NCBI GenBank assembly: GCA_942491885.1
Contig: CALOCQ010000002.1
Span: forward strand, 744,001 to 808,000
Direction: 5' to 3'
Source of the DNA: CALBPI01 sp942491885
GTDB lineage: Bacteria > Pseudomonadota > Gammaproteobacteria > Steroidobacterales > Woeseiaceae
DNA length: 64,000 nt
Shown here in pieces: positions 18,400 through 26,991 of the stretch (position 1 is its first letter; every line of letters begins with the position of its first letter). The position numbers and the translations under genes were made by a program. Under the pieces are notes generated by a model. It was given only the letters and a program-made list of their open reading frames with translations, made no database searches and was not told the origin of the DNA.

Positions 18400-19722
18400 C
18401 TATTGGGCCTTGTGAAGGTAGTCAGCAACCAGATTGGTCAATGTATTCATACCCAGTTTGAGCGCGGACTCATCCACATAAAACAGTGGCGAATGATTGC
18501 TCGGTGCATTCGCAGCGTCCCTGTCTCTGGGCGTACCGCCGAGGAACAGGAATAACCCGGGTGCCTCCATCGCCAGGTAAGAGAAGTCTTCGGCACCCGT
18601 GACCAAAGGTGATTCCACGACGTTCTCGTCACCCGCAACACGGCGCACCGTGGGCATCATCAATTCGGTCAGCGCGGGGTCATTGATGGTAACGGGGTAG
18701 CCCAGGTTGATGGTCACATCTGCGGTTGCGTCAGCACTCTCGGCAATGGCCACCGCGGTCTTGCGCAGCTTCGCATGGATCTGCTCGCGAATACCCATAT
18801 CAAAGTTGCGGATGGTACCGACCAACTCGACTTCATCCGGAATGATGTTATTACGCACGCCGCCGTTGATGATGCCGAATGACACAACTGACGGCGCCTT
18901 GGTCACGTCGACCTGACGGCTGGCGATCGTCTGCACCGCCATAACAATCTGCGATGCGACCACAATCGGATCAACGCCGCCCCATGGGCGGGAGCCGTGA
19001 GTCTGGCGCCCGCGGACCTTGATCGTAAACTGATCCGAGCTCGCCATAGCCGGCCCCGAGCGGTAGGCGATCATGCCCGCCGGCACCGGAGAGAACGTGT
19101 GCAAGCCGAACACGACGGCCGGCCTGGCATCGGCGAACAGGCCCTCGGCCAGCATCCGCTCGGCGCCGCCGGTTTCACCTTCGGGCGCGCCTTCCTCGGC
19201 CGGCTGGAAAATCAGCATCACGGAGCCGGGCAAATCGTCTTTTACCGCCACCAGCGCCTTGGCAGCACCGAGCAACATGGCCATGTGCGTGTCGTGGCCG
19301 CAGGCGTGCATCACCGGAACCTCTTCGCCGCGATAAGTGCCGGTCGCCTTCGACGCAAACGGCAGGTCGACTTCCTCACGCACCGGCAGTGCGTCCATGT
19401 CCGCACGTAACGCAACCAGCGGCCCCGGTTTGCCGCCTTTGATCGTGGCAACGACTCCGGTCGACGCAATGCCGGTAATCGGGTTCAGACCCATCGCCCG
19501 CAATTCGTTGGCAATTTTCTCCGCAGTCTTGAACTCGCGGTTGCTCAGCTCGGGGTATTGGTGGAAATAACGGCGCCACTCGATGACCTGCGACTCCAGG
19601 GCATCGCCCTGCGCCATCAGCGCTGTTGCCAGCGGACTGCTATCGGTTTGGGCATTCGCACCGGAGGCGGCAAAAGCAACAACCGTCAGGGCGGAATACA
19701 GGAATGTGCGGACTGGTGTCAT
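18400..19722 (-). CDS. Secreted M20 family amidohydrolase/peptidase
   Basis: 440 residues with an N-terminal signal peptide (about 1-24, ending SGANAQ), so exported. M20D metal motifs are intact: HACGHDTHMAMLLGAAKAL, EEGAPEGETGGAERML and the C-terminal histidine within the NAPSNHSPLFYVDE segment. Members hydrolyse N-acyl amino acids, hippurate or small amides (IAA-amino-acid hydrolase, AbgB and carboxypeptidase relatives). A dimerisation lid domain occupies about residues 215-325 (FTIKVRGRQTHGSRPWGGVD). Substrate cannot be set. Located between the helicase and aldolase-like genes, with spacers of about 70 bases on each side. Confidence 0.9.
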   Translation of the reverse strand: MTPVRTFLYSALTVVAFAASGANAQTDSSPLATALMAQGDALESQVIEWRRYFHQYPELSNREFKTAEKIANELRAMGLNPITGIASTGVVATIKGGKPGPLVALRADMDALPVREEVDLPFASKATGTYRGEEVPVMHACGHDTHMAMLLGAAKALVAVKDDLPGSVMLIFQPAEEGAPEGETGGAERMLAEGLFADARPAVVFGLHTFSPVPAGMIAYRSGPAMASSDQFTIKVRGRQTHGSRPWGGVDPIVVASQIVMAVQTIASRQVDVTKAPSVVSFGIINGGVRNNIIPDEVELVGTIRNFDMGIREQIHAKLRKTAVAIAESADATADVTINLGYPVTINDPALTELMMPTVRRVAGDENVVESPLVTGAEDFSYLAMEAPGLFLFLGGTPRDRDAANAPSNHSPLFYVDESALKLGMNTLTNLVADYLHKAQ

Positions 19723-19790
19723 GAAAATCGGCCTTCAGATGCGTATCCATCGATATTACCGCATCCTGTGATCTGACGACAAAAAGCGCG

Positions 19791-21896
19791 CTACCACATG
19801 CTGCGCAGCCGCTCGCCGACATCGATCTTCAAATCACGCCGGGGTGCGTCGGCAACAACGCGCGCCTCGTTGTCGCCGTGAAAGCCCGGCGCAAGCGTCG
19901 TCATCATGCGCTCGGTCATGAAACGACTGCGCGCGCCATAGACGTGCTTGTCGCCATAGCGATGCTGCTCGGTCACCCAGAACTTCAACGGTGCCATCAG
20001 GTGCAGCTCTTTTTTCGCACGCGTCATGGCGACGTACAGCAAACGCCGCTCCTCATCGATTGCCTTGTTGTCGCCCGCCGCGAACTCGGACGGGAAGTTG
20101 CCGTCCGTCACATTCATGATGAAAACGCTCTCCCACTCCTGCCCCTTGGCGGAATGTACCGTCGACAAAATCAGGTAGTCCTCGTCCTGTAACGGCGGCC
20201 CCGAAAGATCGCCGGTTGACTGCGGCGGGTCCAGCGTCAGCTCCGTCAGGAAGCGCTCGCGCGTCGCGTAACGCCCCGACACCTGTTCCAGCTGCTCAAT
20301 GTCGGCGAGCCGCTGTTCGGCCGACTCGTAGATCGTCTCCAGATGGGGCTGATACCACTGACGCGCCAGCGTCACGTCAGATTGCCAGCCGCGCCCGTCG
20401 CCCGCCTCACGCATGCGCCGGTCGAGCGCACCCATCAGCGCACAGATGCCGGGCCAGTCATCCAGCGCCGCCGCGGGCGGCGCGAAACCGGTCAATGCGC
20501 TGAGTGAGTAGTCGGCCGCGGCGACATAGTCGAAGCAGCGCGCGGCATGCGACGGCCCGATGCCGGTCAATAGCTGTAACACGCGGAATGCGGCGACGCG
20601 GTTCTTCGGGTTGTCCGCCCATTTGAGAATCGCCAGCAGGTCTTTGACGTGTGCCGACTCAAGAAACTTGAGCCCGCCGTATTTTACGTACGGAATGTTG
20701 CGCCGTGTGAGTTCGATTTCGAGTCGGTCGCTATGATGCGCGTTGCGAAACAGTACCGCCTGATCGCGCAGCGCGATGCCCGCCTCGCGTTGCGCGAGCA
20801 CGCGCTCGACGATGTAGTCGGTCTCGCCGTCGGCGTCCTGCACGGTGACGTAGTGCGGTTTCTGTGCCGAGCGCTTGTCGGAATAAAGATCCTTCCGGTA
20901 CTGGCGCTCACTTTCCGAAATCAGCGTATTGGCAGCATCGAGTATGGGCTGTACCGAGCGGTAGTTCTGTTCGAGCGTGACCACGCGCGCGGCCGGGACG
21001 AACTGGTCCGGAAAATTCAGGATGTTGTCGACCTCGGCAGCGCGAAACGCATAGATGGACTGCGCATCGTCGCCAACCACCGTGAGGCCCTCGCCGTCCG
21101 GGCGCAGCGCCATCAGCACGCCCGCCTGCAGCCGGTTGGTGTCCTGATATTCATCGACTAATACGTGCGAAAACATCGCGCTGATATCGCGCGCCAACGC
21201 CGGCTCCGACACGAGGTGATACCAGTAAAGCAACAGGTCGTCGTAGTCGAGCACGGCGTGAGTCTGCTTCAACTCGACATAGCCGCGAAACAGGGCGGTC
21301 AGTTCCTGCTCCCAGTCCGCGCACCAGGGGAATGCGTCCGCCAGGCATTCGCTGAGCGGTTGCTGCGTATTGACGCAACGCGAATAGATCGTCAGGCAGG
21401 TGTCTTTCTTGGGGAAGCGGCGCGCTTTGGCCGCGAGACCCTGTTGGTGGCGCACCATGTCAATCATGTCGGCGGCATCGCCGCGATCAAGCACCGTGAA
21501 CGACGGATCCAGACCTACGTTGGCGGCGTGCAAGCGCAGCAGGCGATTCGCAATCGAGTGAAATGTGCCCGACCAGGTAAAGCGCACGGCGCGCGAACCA
21601 CCATTGCTGCGCAATGCCTCACGCACGATACGCTCGGCGCGCCGGGTCATTTCCATCGCCGCACGGCGCGAAAATGTCAGCAGCAAGATGCGGCCTGGGT
21701 CGACGCCCTGGAGTACCAGATGGGCGACGCGATGCGCCAGGGTCATCGTCTTGCCTGTGCCGGCGCCGGCAATGATCAGCAACGGCCCGGCAATGACCCC
21801 GCCGTTATCGCCCGCCTCGCCATGCACGGCCGCCTTGCGCTGCTCGTCGTTGAGCTTGGCGAGATAGGCGTCGGGTTTTTCCAGCACGGCTGACAT
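19791..21896 (-). CDS. UvrD/Rep/PcrA-family ATP-dependent DNA helicase (superfamily 1A)
   Basis: About 701 residues. SF1 helicase motifs: Walker A IAGAGTGKTMTLAHR, Ia FSRRAAMEMTRR, Walker B LVDEYQDTNRLQ, motif III VVGDDAQSIYAFRAAE, motif IV EQNYRSVQPIL, motif V STVHSAKGQEWESVFI and motif VI EERRLLYVAMTRAKKEL, so a functional 3'-5' translocase is expected. Length is close to UvrD/Rep (about 670-720), but the organism's main UvrD may be elsewhere. Start is either GTG 21908, with the SD-like AGGG abutting it, or ATG 21896; I took the latter because the spacing is physically possible. The role is likely in repair or replication restart. Confidence 0.9.
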   Translation of the reverse strand: MSAVLEKPDAYLAKLNDEQRKAAVHGEAGDNGGVIAGPLLIIAGAGTGKTMTLAHRVAHLVLQGVDPGRILLLTFSRRAAMEMTRRAERIVREALRSNGGSRAVRFTWSGTFHSIANRLLRLHAANVGLDPSFTVLDRGDAADMIDMVRHQQGLAAKARRFPKKDTCLTIYSRCVNTQQPLSECLADAFPWCADWEQELTALFRGYVELKQTHAVLDYDDLLLYWYHLVSEPALARDISAMFSHVLVDEYQDTNRLQAGVLMALRPDGEGLTVVGDDAQSIYAFRAAEVDNILNFPDQFVPAARVVTLEQNYRSVQPILDAANTLISESERQYRKDLYSDKRSAQKPHYVTVQDADGETDYIVERVLAQREAGIALRDQAVLFRNAHHSDRLEIELTRRNIPYVKYGGLKFLESAHVKDLLAILKWADNPKNRVAAFRVLQLLTGIGPSHAARCFDYVAAADYSLSALTGFAPPAAALDDWPGICALMGALDRRMREAGDGRGWQSDVTLARQWYQPHLETIYESAEQRLADIEQLEQVSGRYATRERFLTELTLDPPQSTGDLSGPPLQDEDYLILSTVHSAKGQEWESVFIMNVTDGNFPSEFAAGDNKAIDEERRLLYVAMTRAKKELHLMAPLKFWVTEQHRYGDKHVYGARSRFMTERMMTTLAPGFHGDNEARVVADAPRRDLKIDVGERLRSMW

Positions 21897-21967
21897 CGAT
21901 GTTGACACCCTGAATGGTGCAATCTGGGGATATGTACAGTAGTGTATGTATCAACAGGTGTCCAGCA

Positions 21968-22549
21968 TCATTGCGGCGGGAATCGCCCGATGACCGCATC
22001 GACCGCTTCGCGAATGGCCGGCGACGGATTCTGCCGATCCTCCTCGAGCACGCGCTTGGTCGCCCATCCATGCCAGACGGGCCGTTGGGTGACGCCGTCG
22101 AAGATATCGACCGACAGCGTGCCCTCGGTATAGTTTTCAGCAACCACGTCGGTCGTCGCGTAAGCGCGCCCGAACGGCTGCCAGTCCCAATCGCCACGGT
22201 ATGGCTGCGGGTAGGAGCGCACCTTTAATTTGTCACGTGTGCCCACCGTATAGGCCACCACAAAATCCGCCGTCTCACGATCCTCCTGAAACAGAAAGCC
22301 TTGCCGCTCGAGCGCGCCAAGAATGGCGTTGGTTATTTTCTGCTGCGTCAGCGGGCTGATCGGCCGGTCATTCGGGTCTACCGTCACCAGCGGGTCGCTG
22401 TCGATCCAGCTGAAGGTCCGGTAGTTATCGAAACGGGCGAACTCGTCCTGATCAGAACCGCTGCGTAACGATGTGCATGCGCTCACCGCAGTGAGCACGA
22501 ACAGCAGTGGAAAAACAAAGCCGATGCGCTTGCGTGTTGCGTGTTTCAC
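21968..22549 (-). CDS. DUF4136 family lipoprotein
   Basis: 193 residues starting with GTG at 22549; GGAG lies 7 bases upstream, which settles the start against a longer frame to 22630. A lipoprotein signal is present: KHATRKR then a hydrophobic core ending VLTAVSAC, with Cys25 as the lipid site. The mature part matches the DUF4136 pattern: FDNYRTFSWIDSDP near the start, LTQQKITNAILGALERQGF in the middle (a helix common in these proteins), DFVVAYTVGTRDK and TLSVDIFDGVTQRPVWHGWA. Envelope-located, function unknown in the family. Divergent from the cytochrome c lipoprotein across a 169-base region containing a short tandem repeat. Confidence 0.82.
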   Translation of the reverse strand: MKHATRKRIGFVFPLLFVLTAVSACTSLRSGSDQDEFARFDNYRTFSWIDSDPLVTVDPNDRPISPLTQQKITNAILGALERQGFLFQEDRETADFVVAYTVGTRDKLKVRSYPQPYRGDWDWQPFGRAYATTDVVAENYTEGTLSVDIFDGVTQRPVWHGWATKRVLEEDRQNPSPAIREAVDAVIGRFPPQ

Positions 22550-22656
22550 GAGGGGACTCCTTACCTGCCAATTAGTTGAAAATGGTGCGTCGAAAGCAGG
22601 TGCAAACCTATAGGTAATTGCCGACGGCACGATACGCGGGAATTACGTATGCCACG

Positions 22657-22683
22657 ATGTCGCACAATGTCGCACAATGTCGG
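22657..22683. repeat. Tandem 10-bp repeat in a divergent promoter region
   Basis: The unit ATGTCGCACA occurs twice in tandem followed by a partial third copy ATGTCGG. The period of 10 bases is about one helical turn, so each copy would present the same face to a DNA-binding protein. It lies 36 bases before the cytochrome c start and within the region shared with the DUF4136 gene. Could be an operator or simple slippage. Confidence 0.5.
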
Positions 22684-22718
22684 AGCGTGACCGGATATAG
22701 CCTTCAAAGGACGATCCA

Positions 22719-23168
22719 ATGACCACAACGAAACTTCTCCCTTTGATAGGGATCGCAATTGTCATGGCACTGGCCGGCTGCAGCGAAGAAACCGTTCAGG
22801 CGCGCGGCTTTGTCATGCCGACGGGTGATGCCGCTGCCGGCGAGCGTACTTTTGTACGCCTGCAATGCCAGCAATGCCATACCGTGAGCGGTGTCGAGCT
22901 ACCGGCGGACACGACAATGCGCGACGGACCCACGCTGATCCGGCTCGGCGGCAACGTCTCTACGATCAAGACACAGGGCGACCTTGTGACGTCGATCATC
23001 AACCCGTCACACAAAATCGTTGGCTGGCGTGAGGACGTGACCAAGCCCAATGGAGACTCCGTCATGACGGTGTACAACAACATGATGACGGTGACAGAGC
23101 TGATCAATCTGGTGGAGTTTCTGCAACTGCACTATGCCTTCACGCCGCCGGTGTACCCGGTGCCGTAA
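22719..23168 (+). CDS. Monohaem c-type cytochrome lipoprotein
   Basis: 149 residues. Signal with lipobox VMALAGC (Cys21 lipidated), then a single haem-attachment site CQQCH (C50, C53, H54). RDGPTLIRLGG and the Met-containing MTVYNNMMTVTEL region, where the sixth ligand Met probably lies, follow the class I cytochrome c plan. Membrane-anchored, facing the periplasm, it would carry electrons between a quinol-oxidising complex and a terminal oxidase or reductase. No partner enzyme is adjacent, so the pathway is unknown. The upstream tandem 10-bp repeat may regulate it. Confidence 0.9.
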   Translation: MTTTKLLPLIGIAIVMALAGCSEETVQARGFVMPTGDAAAGERTFVRLQCQQCHTVSGVELPADTTMRDGPTLIRLGGNVSTIKTQGDLVTSIINPSHKIVGWREDVTKPNGDSVMTVYNNMMTVTELINLVEFLQLHYAFTPPVYPVP

Positions 23169-23297
23169 GGCTGCGGCAGGCGACTCGCCGGGCCATCGCT
23201 GGTAACTCACCAGGACTGGCAGCTCGCCAACGCGAGATATCGCCGATATCTTTGCGCCTCACATCACCAGCACCGATAGCGATAACTGCGCGAGCGC

Positions 23298-23645
23298 CTA
23301 GCGCAACTTCGGTTGCTCATTGCGATTGCCGCAATCTATGCAATACGCCGTCCACGGTACTGCCCTGAGACGCGCCGGCTCGACAGGTTCGCCACAACCC
23401 ACGCAGATTCCGAAGCGACCGGACTCCGCTCGCGCCAGCGCCATGTTGATTTTGCTGAGCTCCTCGATAGCCTCGCGCGCCAGCTCATCAAGCACTTCTG
23501 CATTCTCAAGCTCGATCGCCTGCTCACCGGAATCGGCGCTCAAGGTTCTCGCAGCATCCGCATTGATGGCCTGAGTGCGGCGGCGCAGCTCGATGCGCTT
23601 TTTCATCAACACATTCAGAAGTTCGCGATAGTCGTCGTCTTTCAT
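23298..23645 (-). CDS. DksA/TraR-family C4 zinc-finger protein
   Basis: 115 residues from the ATG at 23645 (a GTG five codons earlier is possible). A long helical, coiled-coil-like N-terminal region (residues 1-75) is followed by the zinc finger CVGC...CIDC (C81, C84, C102, C105). DksA proteins insert the coiled coil into the RNA polymerase secondary channel; its tip carries acidic residues, and here DSGEQA at about 38-43 is the best candidate. Shorter than DksA (about 150) and longer than TraR (73), so it belongs to the diverse DksA-like group. Divergent from the FixL-like kinase across about 165 bases. Confidence 0.87.
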   Translation of the reverse strand: MKDDDYRELLNVLMKKRIELRRRTQAINADAARTLSADSGEQAIELENAEVLDELAREAIEELSKINMALARAESGRFGICVGCGEPVEPARLRAVPWTAYCIDCGNRNEQPKLR

Positions 23646-23811
23646 AAGCTTTTCATACACACGCCAGCTAACGGGTTGATGTGCACTTTAGCGCGTGCGC
23701 TGGCAGGCGTCGCAGTCGTATTTGTCGAAGCGCGAATACGTGTTATACCTATTGCATGCCATGTCGCTACGACCACATTGCTCGCGCACTGACTGTCCCG
23801 CCCCGCAGACG

Positions 23812-25698
23812 ATGAGCAGTAACCACGACTCATTAAACAGCCGCTATACCGCATTGCTGGCGGTACTCGACAATGCGGCCGATGCCATCATCAGCATCGA
23901 TAAGGATGGCCGTGTGCTGACCTTCAACCCCGCCGGCGAACGGATGTTCCAGTTCTCGAGCGAGGAAATCGTCGGCGAGAATATTGCGAAACTAATGCCA
24001 CAGGCCATCGGCAGCAGTCACGACGGATACGTCGGTAACTACCTGCTTACCGGCAACAGCCGCATTATCGGCGTCGGGCGTGACGTACATTGCCGGCGGA
24101 AAGACGGCAGCACATTCGTCGCCAACCTGTCGATCAGCGAGTCGCTGGCTGACGGCGAGGTTATTTTCACCGGCATCCTGCGCGACCTTACCGAGCAAAA
24201 CGCGATCCGGCAGCGCATCGAATCATTAGGCGGCATTCTCGAGAACTCACTGAGCGCGATTTATGTGATCCAGCCGGACGCGCTGCGCATCAGCTACGCC
24301 AATCAGGCGGCATGGCAGGCCTGGGATGAAATACAAGCAGACCGACACGACGCACCGTTACAGGAGATGTTCGACGAAAAAAGCTGCCGGACGTTTGCCG
24401 GTGCAATCGATGATTTTCGCACCGGCGCCAGCAAGACGCGCGACTTCGCCGCTACAGCAATGCGCAAGGACAAATCCCGCTATGCGGTTCAGGTGCATTT
24501 ATTCGCCGGCGAGTATGCCGGCCAGAAAGTCGCGATCGCATCCGTGCTTGATGTCAGCGAACAACAGAAAGCCGAAGCGGAACTGCACCTCAAGGAACTG
24601 GAACAACAGCTCATCCTTCGCTATGCGCCGATCGGCATCGCACTGATGAACCCTCAAGGACTGCTGTTCTCCATCAACGAGGCGGCAGCACGAATCACCG
24701 GCTATGCCGAAAACGAGTTACTCGGGCGTTCCGGCTTGCGCTTTATGCATACCGACGAACAAATGGGCATGCGCCACCTGTTCGGGCGGCTCATTGATGA
24801 CGAGTTGGCCTATTCCTCCAGCACGCATCGTTTGCGACATGCCAGCGGGCACTATGTGCCGATCAAGACTTATAATGCCGCCGTCCATGATGAGACTACG
24901 CAGACAACGACATTAATTTGCATGTTCGAAGATCTCAGCGAGCAGCGTGAGAAGGAGCGCGAGCTGCAGATGGAGCGCGAGCGACTTGCGCATGCGTCGC
25001 GCCTGACACAGATGGGGGAAATGGCGGCAGGGCTCGCGCACGAGCTGAACCAGCCGCTCGCGGCGATCCGCACCTACGCGAGCGCCGGCAAGCGGATGAT
25101 CGATAACGACACGCCGCACGCGGGCGATTTGCTGGAGGCCTGCGAACGCATCGGGATGCAGGCCAAGCGGGCCGGCGATGTGATTCGCAGGATTCGCTCG
25201 CTGACGACACGCCATCAGACCCGACACCAGGTCTGCGACATCAATGCAATCATCCGTAATCTCATAACACTGGTGGAAATTGATCTGCGCCATACCAATG
25301 CCGAAATCCGTGTCGATACGCACGGCGTGCTGAACGTCATGGCGGATCAGGTACAGGTGGAACAGGTGTTATTGAACTTCCTGCGCAATGCCATCGACGC
25401 TGTCGCCCCGCTTCCGATGCAGCGCCAGCGCATTACGCTGCGCGCACGTTCGGCAGACGGACAGGTACGCGTGGAAGTCATCGACTGCGGCGGTGGCGTT
25501 CCGCAGGAACGCAAGCAAACCCTGTTTGACGCGTTCGTGTCGGACAAGAAAACCGGCATGGGCATGGGGCTGTCGATCTCCAAGTCGATCGTAGAAATGC
25601 ATGGTGGCAAGATCGGTGTCGATGACAATGTCCCGCAGGGCGCCGTGTTCTGGTTTACGCTACCCGAATATACGCGGGCGACGGAGAGCGCTGAATGA
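23812..25698 (+). CDS. FixL-like multi-PAS sensor histidine kinase
   Basis: About 628 residues, no membrane segments, so a cytoplasmic sensor. Order: PAS1 (10-120), PAS2 (130-255), PAS3 (265-375), a coiled coil, the HisKA box MGEMAAGLAHELNQPLAAI with the phospho-acceptor H410, and an HATPase domain (DCGGGVPQERK, GMGMGLSISKSIVEMHGG). PAS1 carries SSHDGYVGNY and IIGVGR; H70 and R90 are 20 residues apart, the same spacing as the haem ligand His and the ligand-sensing Arg of rhizobial FixL. Overlaps the response regulator by 4 bases (ATGA), so both are coupled. Start could also be the ATG at 23761. Kinase assignment firm; haem binding inferred. Confidence 0.9.
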   Translation: MSSNHDSLNSRYTALLAVLDNAADAIISIDKDGRVLTFNPAGERMFQFSSEEIVGENIAKLMPQAIGSSHDGYVGNYLLTGNSRIIGVGRDVHCRRKDGSTFVANLSISESLADGEVIFTGILRDLTEQNAIRQRIESLGGILENSLSAIYVIQPDALRISYANQAAWQAWDEIQADRHDAPLQEMFDEKSCRTFAGAIDDFRTGASKTRDFAATAMRKDKSRYAVQVHLFAGEYAGQKVAIASVLDVSEQQKAEAELHLKELEQQLILRYAPIGIALMNPQGLLFSINEAAARITGYAENELLGRSGLRFMHTDEQMGMRHLFGRLIDDELAYSSSTHRLRHASGHYVPIKTYNAAVHDETTQTTTLICMFEDLSEQREKERELQMERERLAHASRLTQMGEMAAGLAHELNQPLAAIRTYASAGKRMIDNDTPHAGDLLEACERIGMQAKRAGDVIRRIRSLTTRHQTRHQVCDINAIIRNLITLVEIDLRHTNAEIRVDTHGVLNVMADQVQVEQVLLNFLRNAIDAVAPLPMQRQRITLRARSADGQVRVEVIDCGGGVPQERKQTLFDAFVSDKKTGMGMGLSISKSIVEMHGGKIGVDDNVPQGAVFWFTLPEYTRATESAE

Positions 25699-26321
25699 AC
25701 GATACTGCAACAGGCGTAGTAGAGCTGGTGGATGACGACCCGGGCGTGCGTGACGCGATTGCGTTCCTGCTTAAGACCGTGGGCACACCGTGTAACACCT
25801 ACGCAAACGCTGCCGAGTTTCTCGACCAATACGACGACGACGGCATCAATTGCCTGGTATTGGATATACGCATGCCAGGCATGAGCGGGCTTGAGCTTCA
25901 GGAAGAAATCCATCGTCGCGGCTGGCATCCGCCTATCATTTTCATTACCGGGCATGGAGAAATCGCGATGGCCGTACGGGCAATGCGCAACGGCGCGTTC
26001 GACTTCATCCAGAAGCCGTTCCAGGACCAGGAGCTTCTCGACAGTATCAACGCGGCACTGTTGATCGCGCGCTCACAACAAAAAAAGCAACGCGACATTA
26101 GCGAGATCCAGGATGCCTTTGAATCTCTTTCGCCGCGTGAACGGGAAGTGATGGCACTAGTGACCGCCGGCAAGGCGAACAAGGTCATTGCGTTCGATCT
26201 CGGCGTCAGCCAGCGCACGGTCGAGATTCATCGCGCGCGTGTCATGCACAAGATGGACGCACATAATCTCGCCGAGCTGGTGCGAACCCAGATCCGGCTG
26301 GAACAGGCCCGCGCGGACTAG
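25695..26321 (+). CDS. FixJ-type response regulator (receiver plus LuxR-type HTH)
   Basis: 208 residues. Receiver domain 1-125 with acidic pocket VDDD (12-15), phosphorylatable D57 in CLVLDIRMPGMSG, and FIQKPF with the conserved Lys; short linker; LuxR/FixJ helix-turn-helix at about 143-205 (LSPREREVMALVTAGKANK, SQRTVEIHRARVMHKM). It is the cognate partner of the PAS kinase, with which it overlaps by 4 bases. FixJ proteins activate transcription as dimers after phosphorylation, usually of oxygen- or C4-dicarboxylate-responsive genes. The targets are not evident; no FNR/FixK-type box (TTGAT-N4-ATCAA) was found nearby. Same-orientation genes downstream are a small unknown protein and a universal stress protein. 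Confidence 0.92.
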   Translation: MNDTATGVVELVDDDPGVRDAIAFLLKTVGTPCNTYANAAEFLDQYDDDGINCLVLDIRMPGMSGLELQEEIHRRGWHPPIIFITGHGEIAMAVRAMRNGAFDFIQKPFQDQELLDSINAALLIARSQQKKQRDISEIQDAFESLSPREREVMALVTAGKANKVIAFDLGVSQRTVEIHRARVMHKMDAHNLAELVRTQIRLEQARAD

Positions 26322-26483
26322 CATTCGCCGGCGGCCGGGCTAAGCGTCAATACGTAGAAGACGCGGGCCACCCGCGACTAGTACGGATTTCAACGCTGGT
26401 AGCAAACTTCTAGATTGGCAGTGTCATGGCGCACTGCACCATCAACAGTGGCAGTGCACGTCCCCACCAACCGGAGTATGCGT

Positions 26484-26840
26484 GTGACTATTCACTACAC
26501 GATTCATCGCTATCAATACGAAATTCACAATCAGTACACTGATAAAGGCAGCAACGACCACGCACTGCTGTATCTCTACGATAAAGACGATAATCTCGCG
26601 GCGGTGATTGTTTTTGTGTCCGATGACAAGCCACTCGAGACACCGGTAGAGACGACCCCCGGGCACATCGCATTACAGTTTCATGAACAGCATATGCCGG
26701 CGCTCATCGACATGTTGCGCAACGAGAAGCCCGTTATGCTGTCGTATTCTGAAAGCACGAAAGTCGCCCGAATCTCGACCCAGCAGGAACCGGTGGGCGA
26801 GCAGGAGCTCAAGCGGCTGTTCCGTTTTCTCTATATCTGA
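26484..26840 (+). CDS. Uncharacterised small protein between FixJ-like regulator and UspE
   Basis: I do not recognise this 118-residue protein. Start is most likely GTG at 26484, with GGAG 7 bases upstream; an ATG at 26478 sits only one base from the SD and a TTG at 26415 lacks one. The protein has no signal peptide or membrane helix. The first half looks beta-rich (HYTIHRYQYEIHNQY, LLYLYDKDDNLAAVIVFV), and the second half has a helix (HMPALIDMLRNEKPVML) followed by an amphipathic helix (QELKRLFRFLYI). Codon use is like that of its neighbours. The arrangement recalls small single-domain proteins that bind ligands or partners. Located in the same orientation between the two-component pair and UspE, so a stress or redox link is possible but unproven. 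Confidence 0.75.
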   Translation: MTIHYTIHRYQYEIHNQYTDKGSNDHALLYLYDKDDNLAAVIVFVSDDKPLETPVETTPGHIALQFHEQHMPALIDMLRNEKPVMLSYSESTKVARISTQQEPVGEQELKRLFRFLYI

Positions 26841-26991
26841 CCTCCCCCGGTTTATCCTGCATCGACAGCCCGGCGATAGAGCCGCAATGGCATGAGCATT
26901 GCAATTTGCCCGGTAGGTGTTTGTGCGTATGTACTTGCGAATGTGAGTCACGCATCGTTGAGCCAGAAACCTACAAGAGGCTCGAACCAGT

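Noticed and set aside
26322..26483. Search for an FNR/FixK box or terminator downstream of the FixJ-like gene
   Set aside because: No TTGAT-N4-ATCAA-like sequence and no hairpin with T-run; only GC-rich repeats of GGCC/GCCGG.
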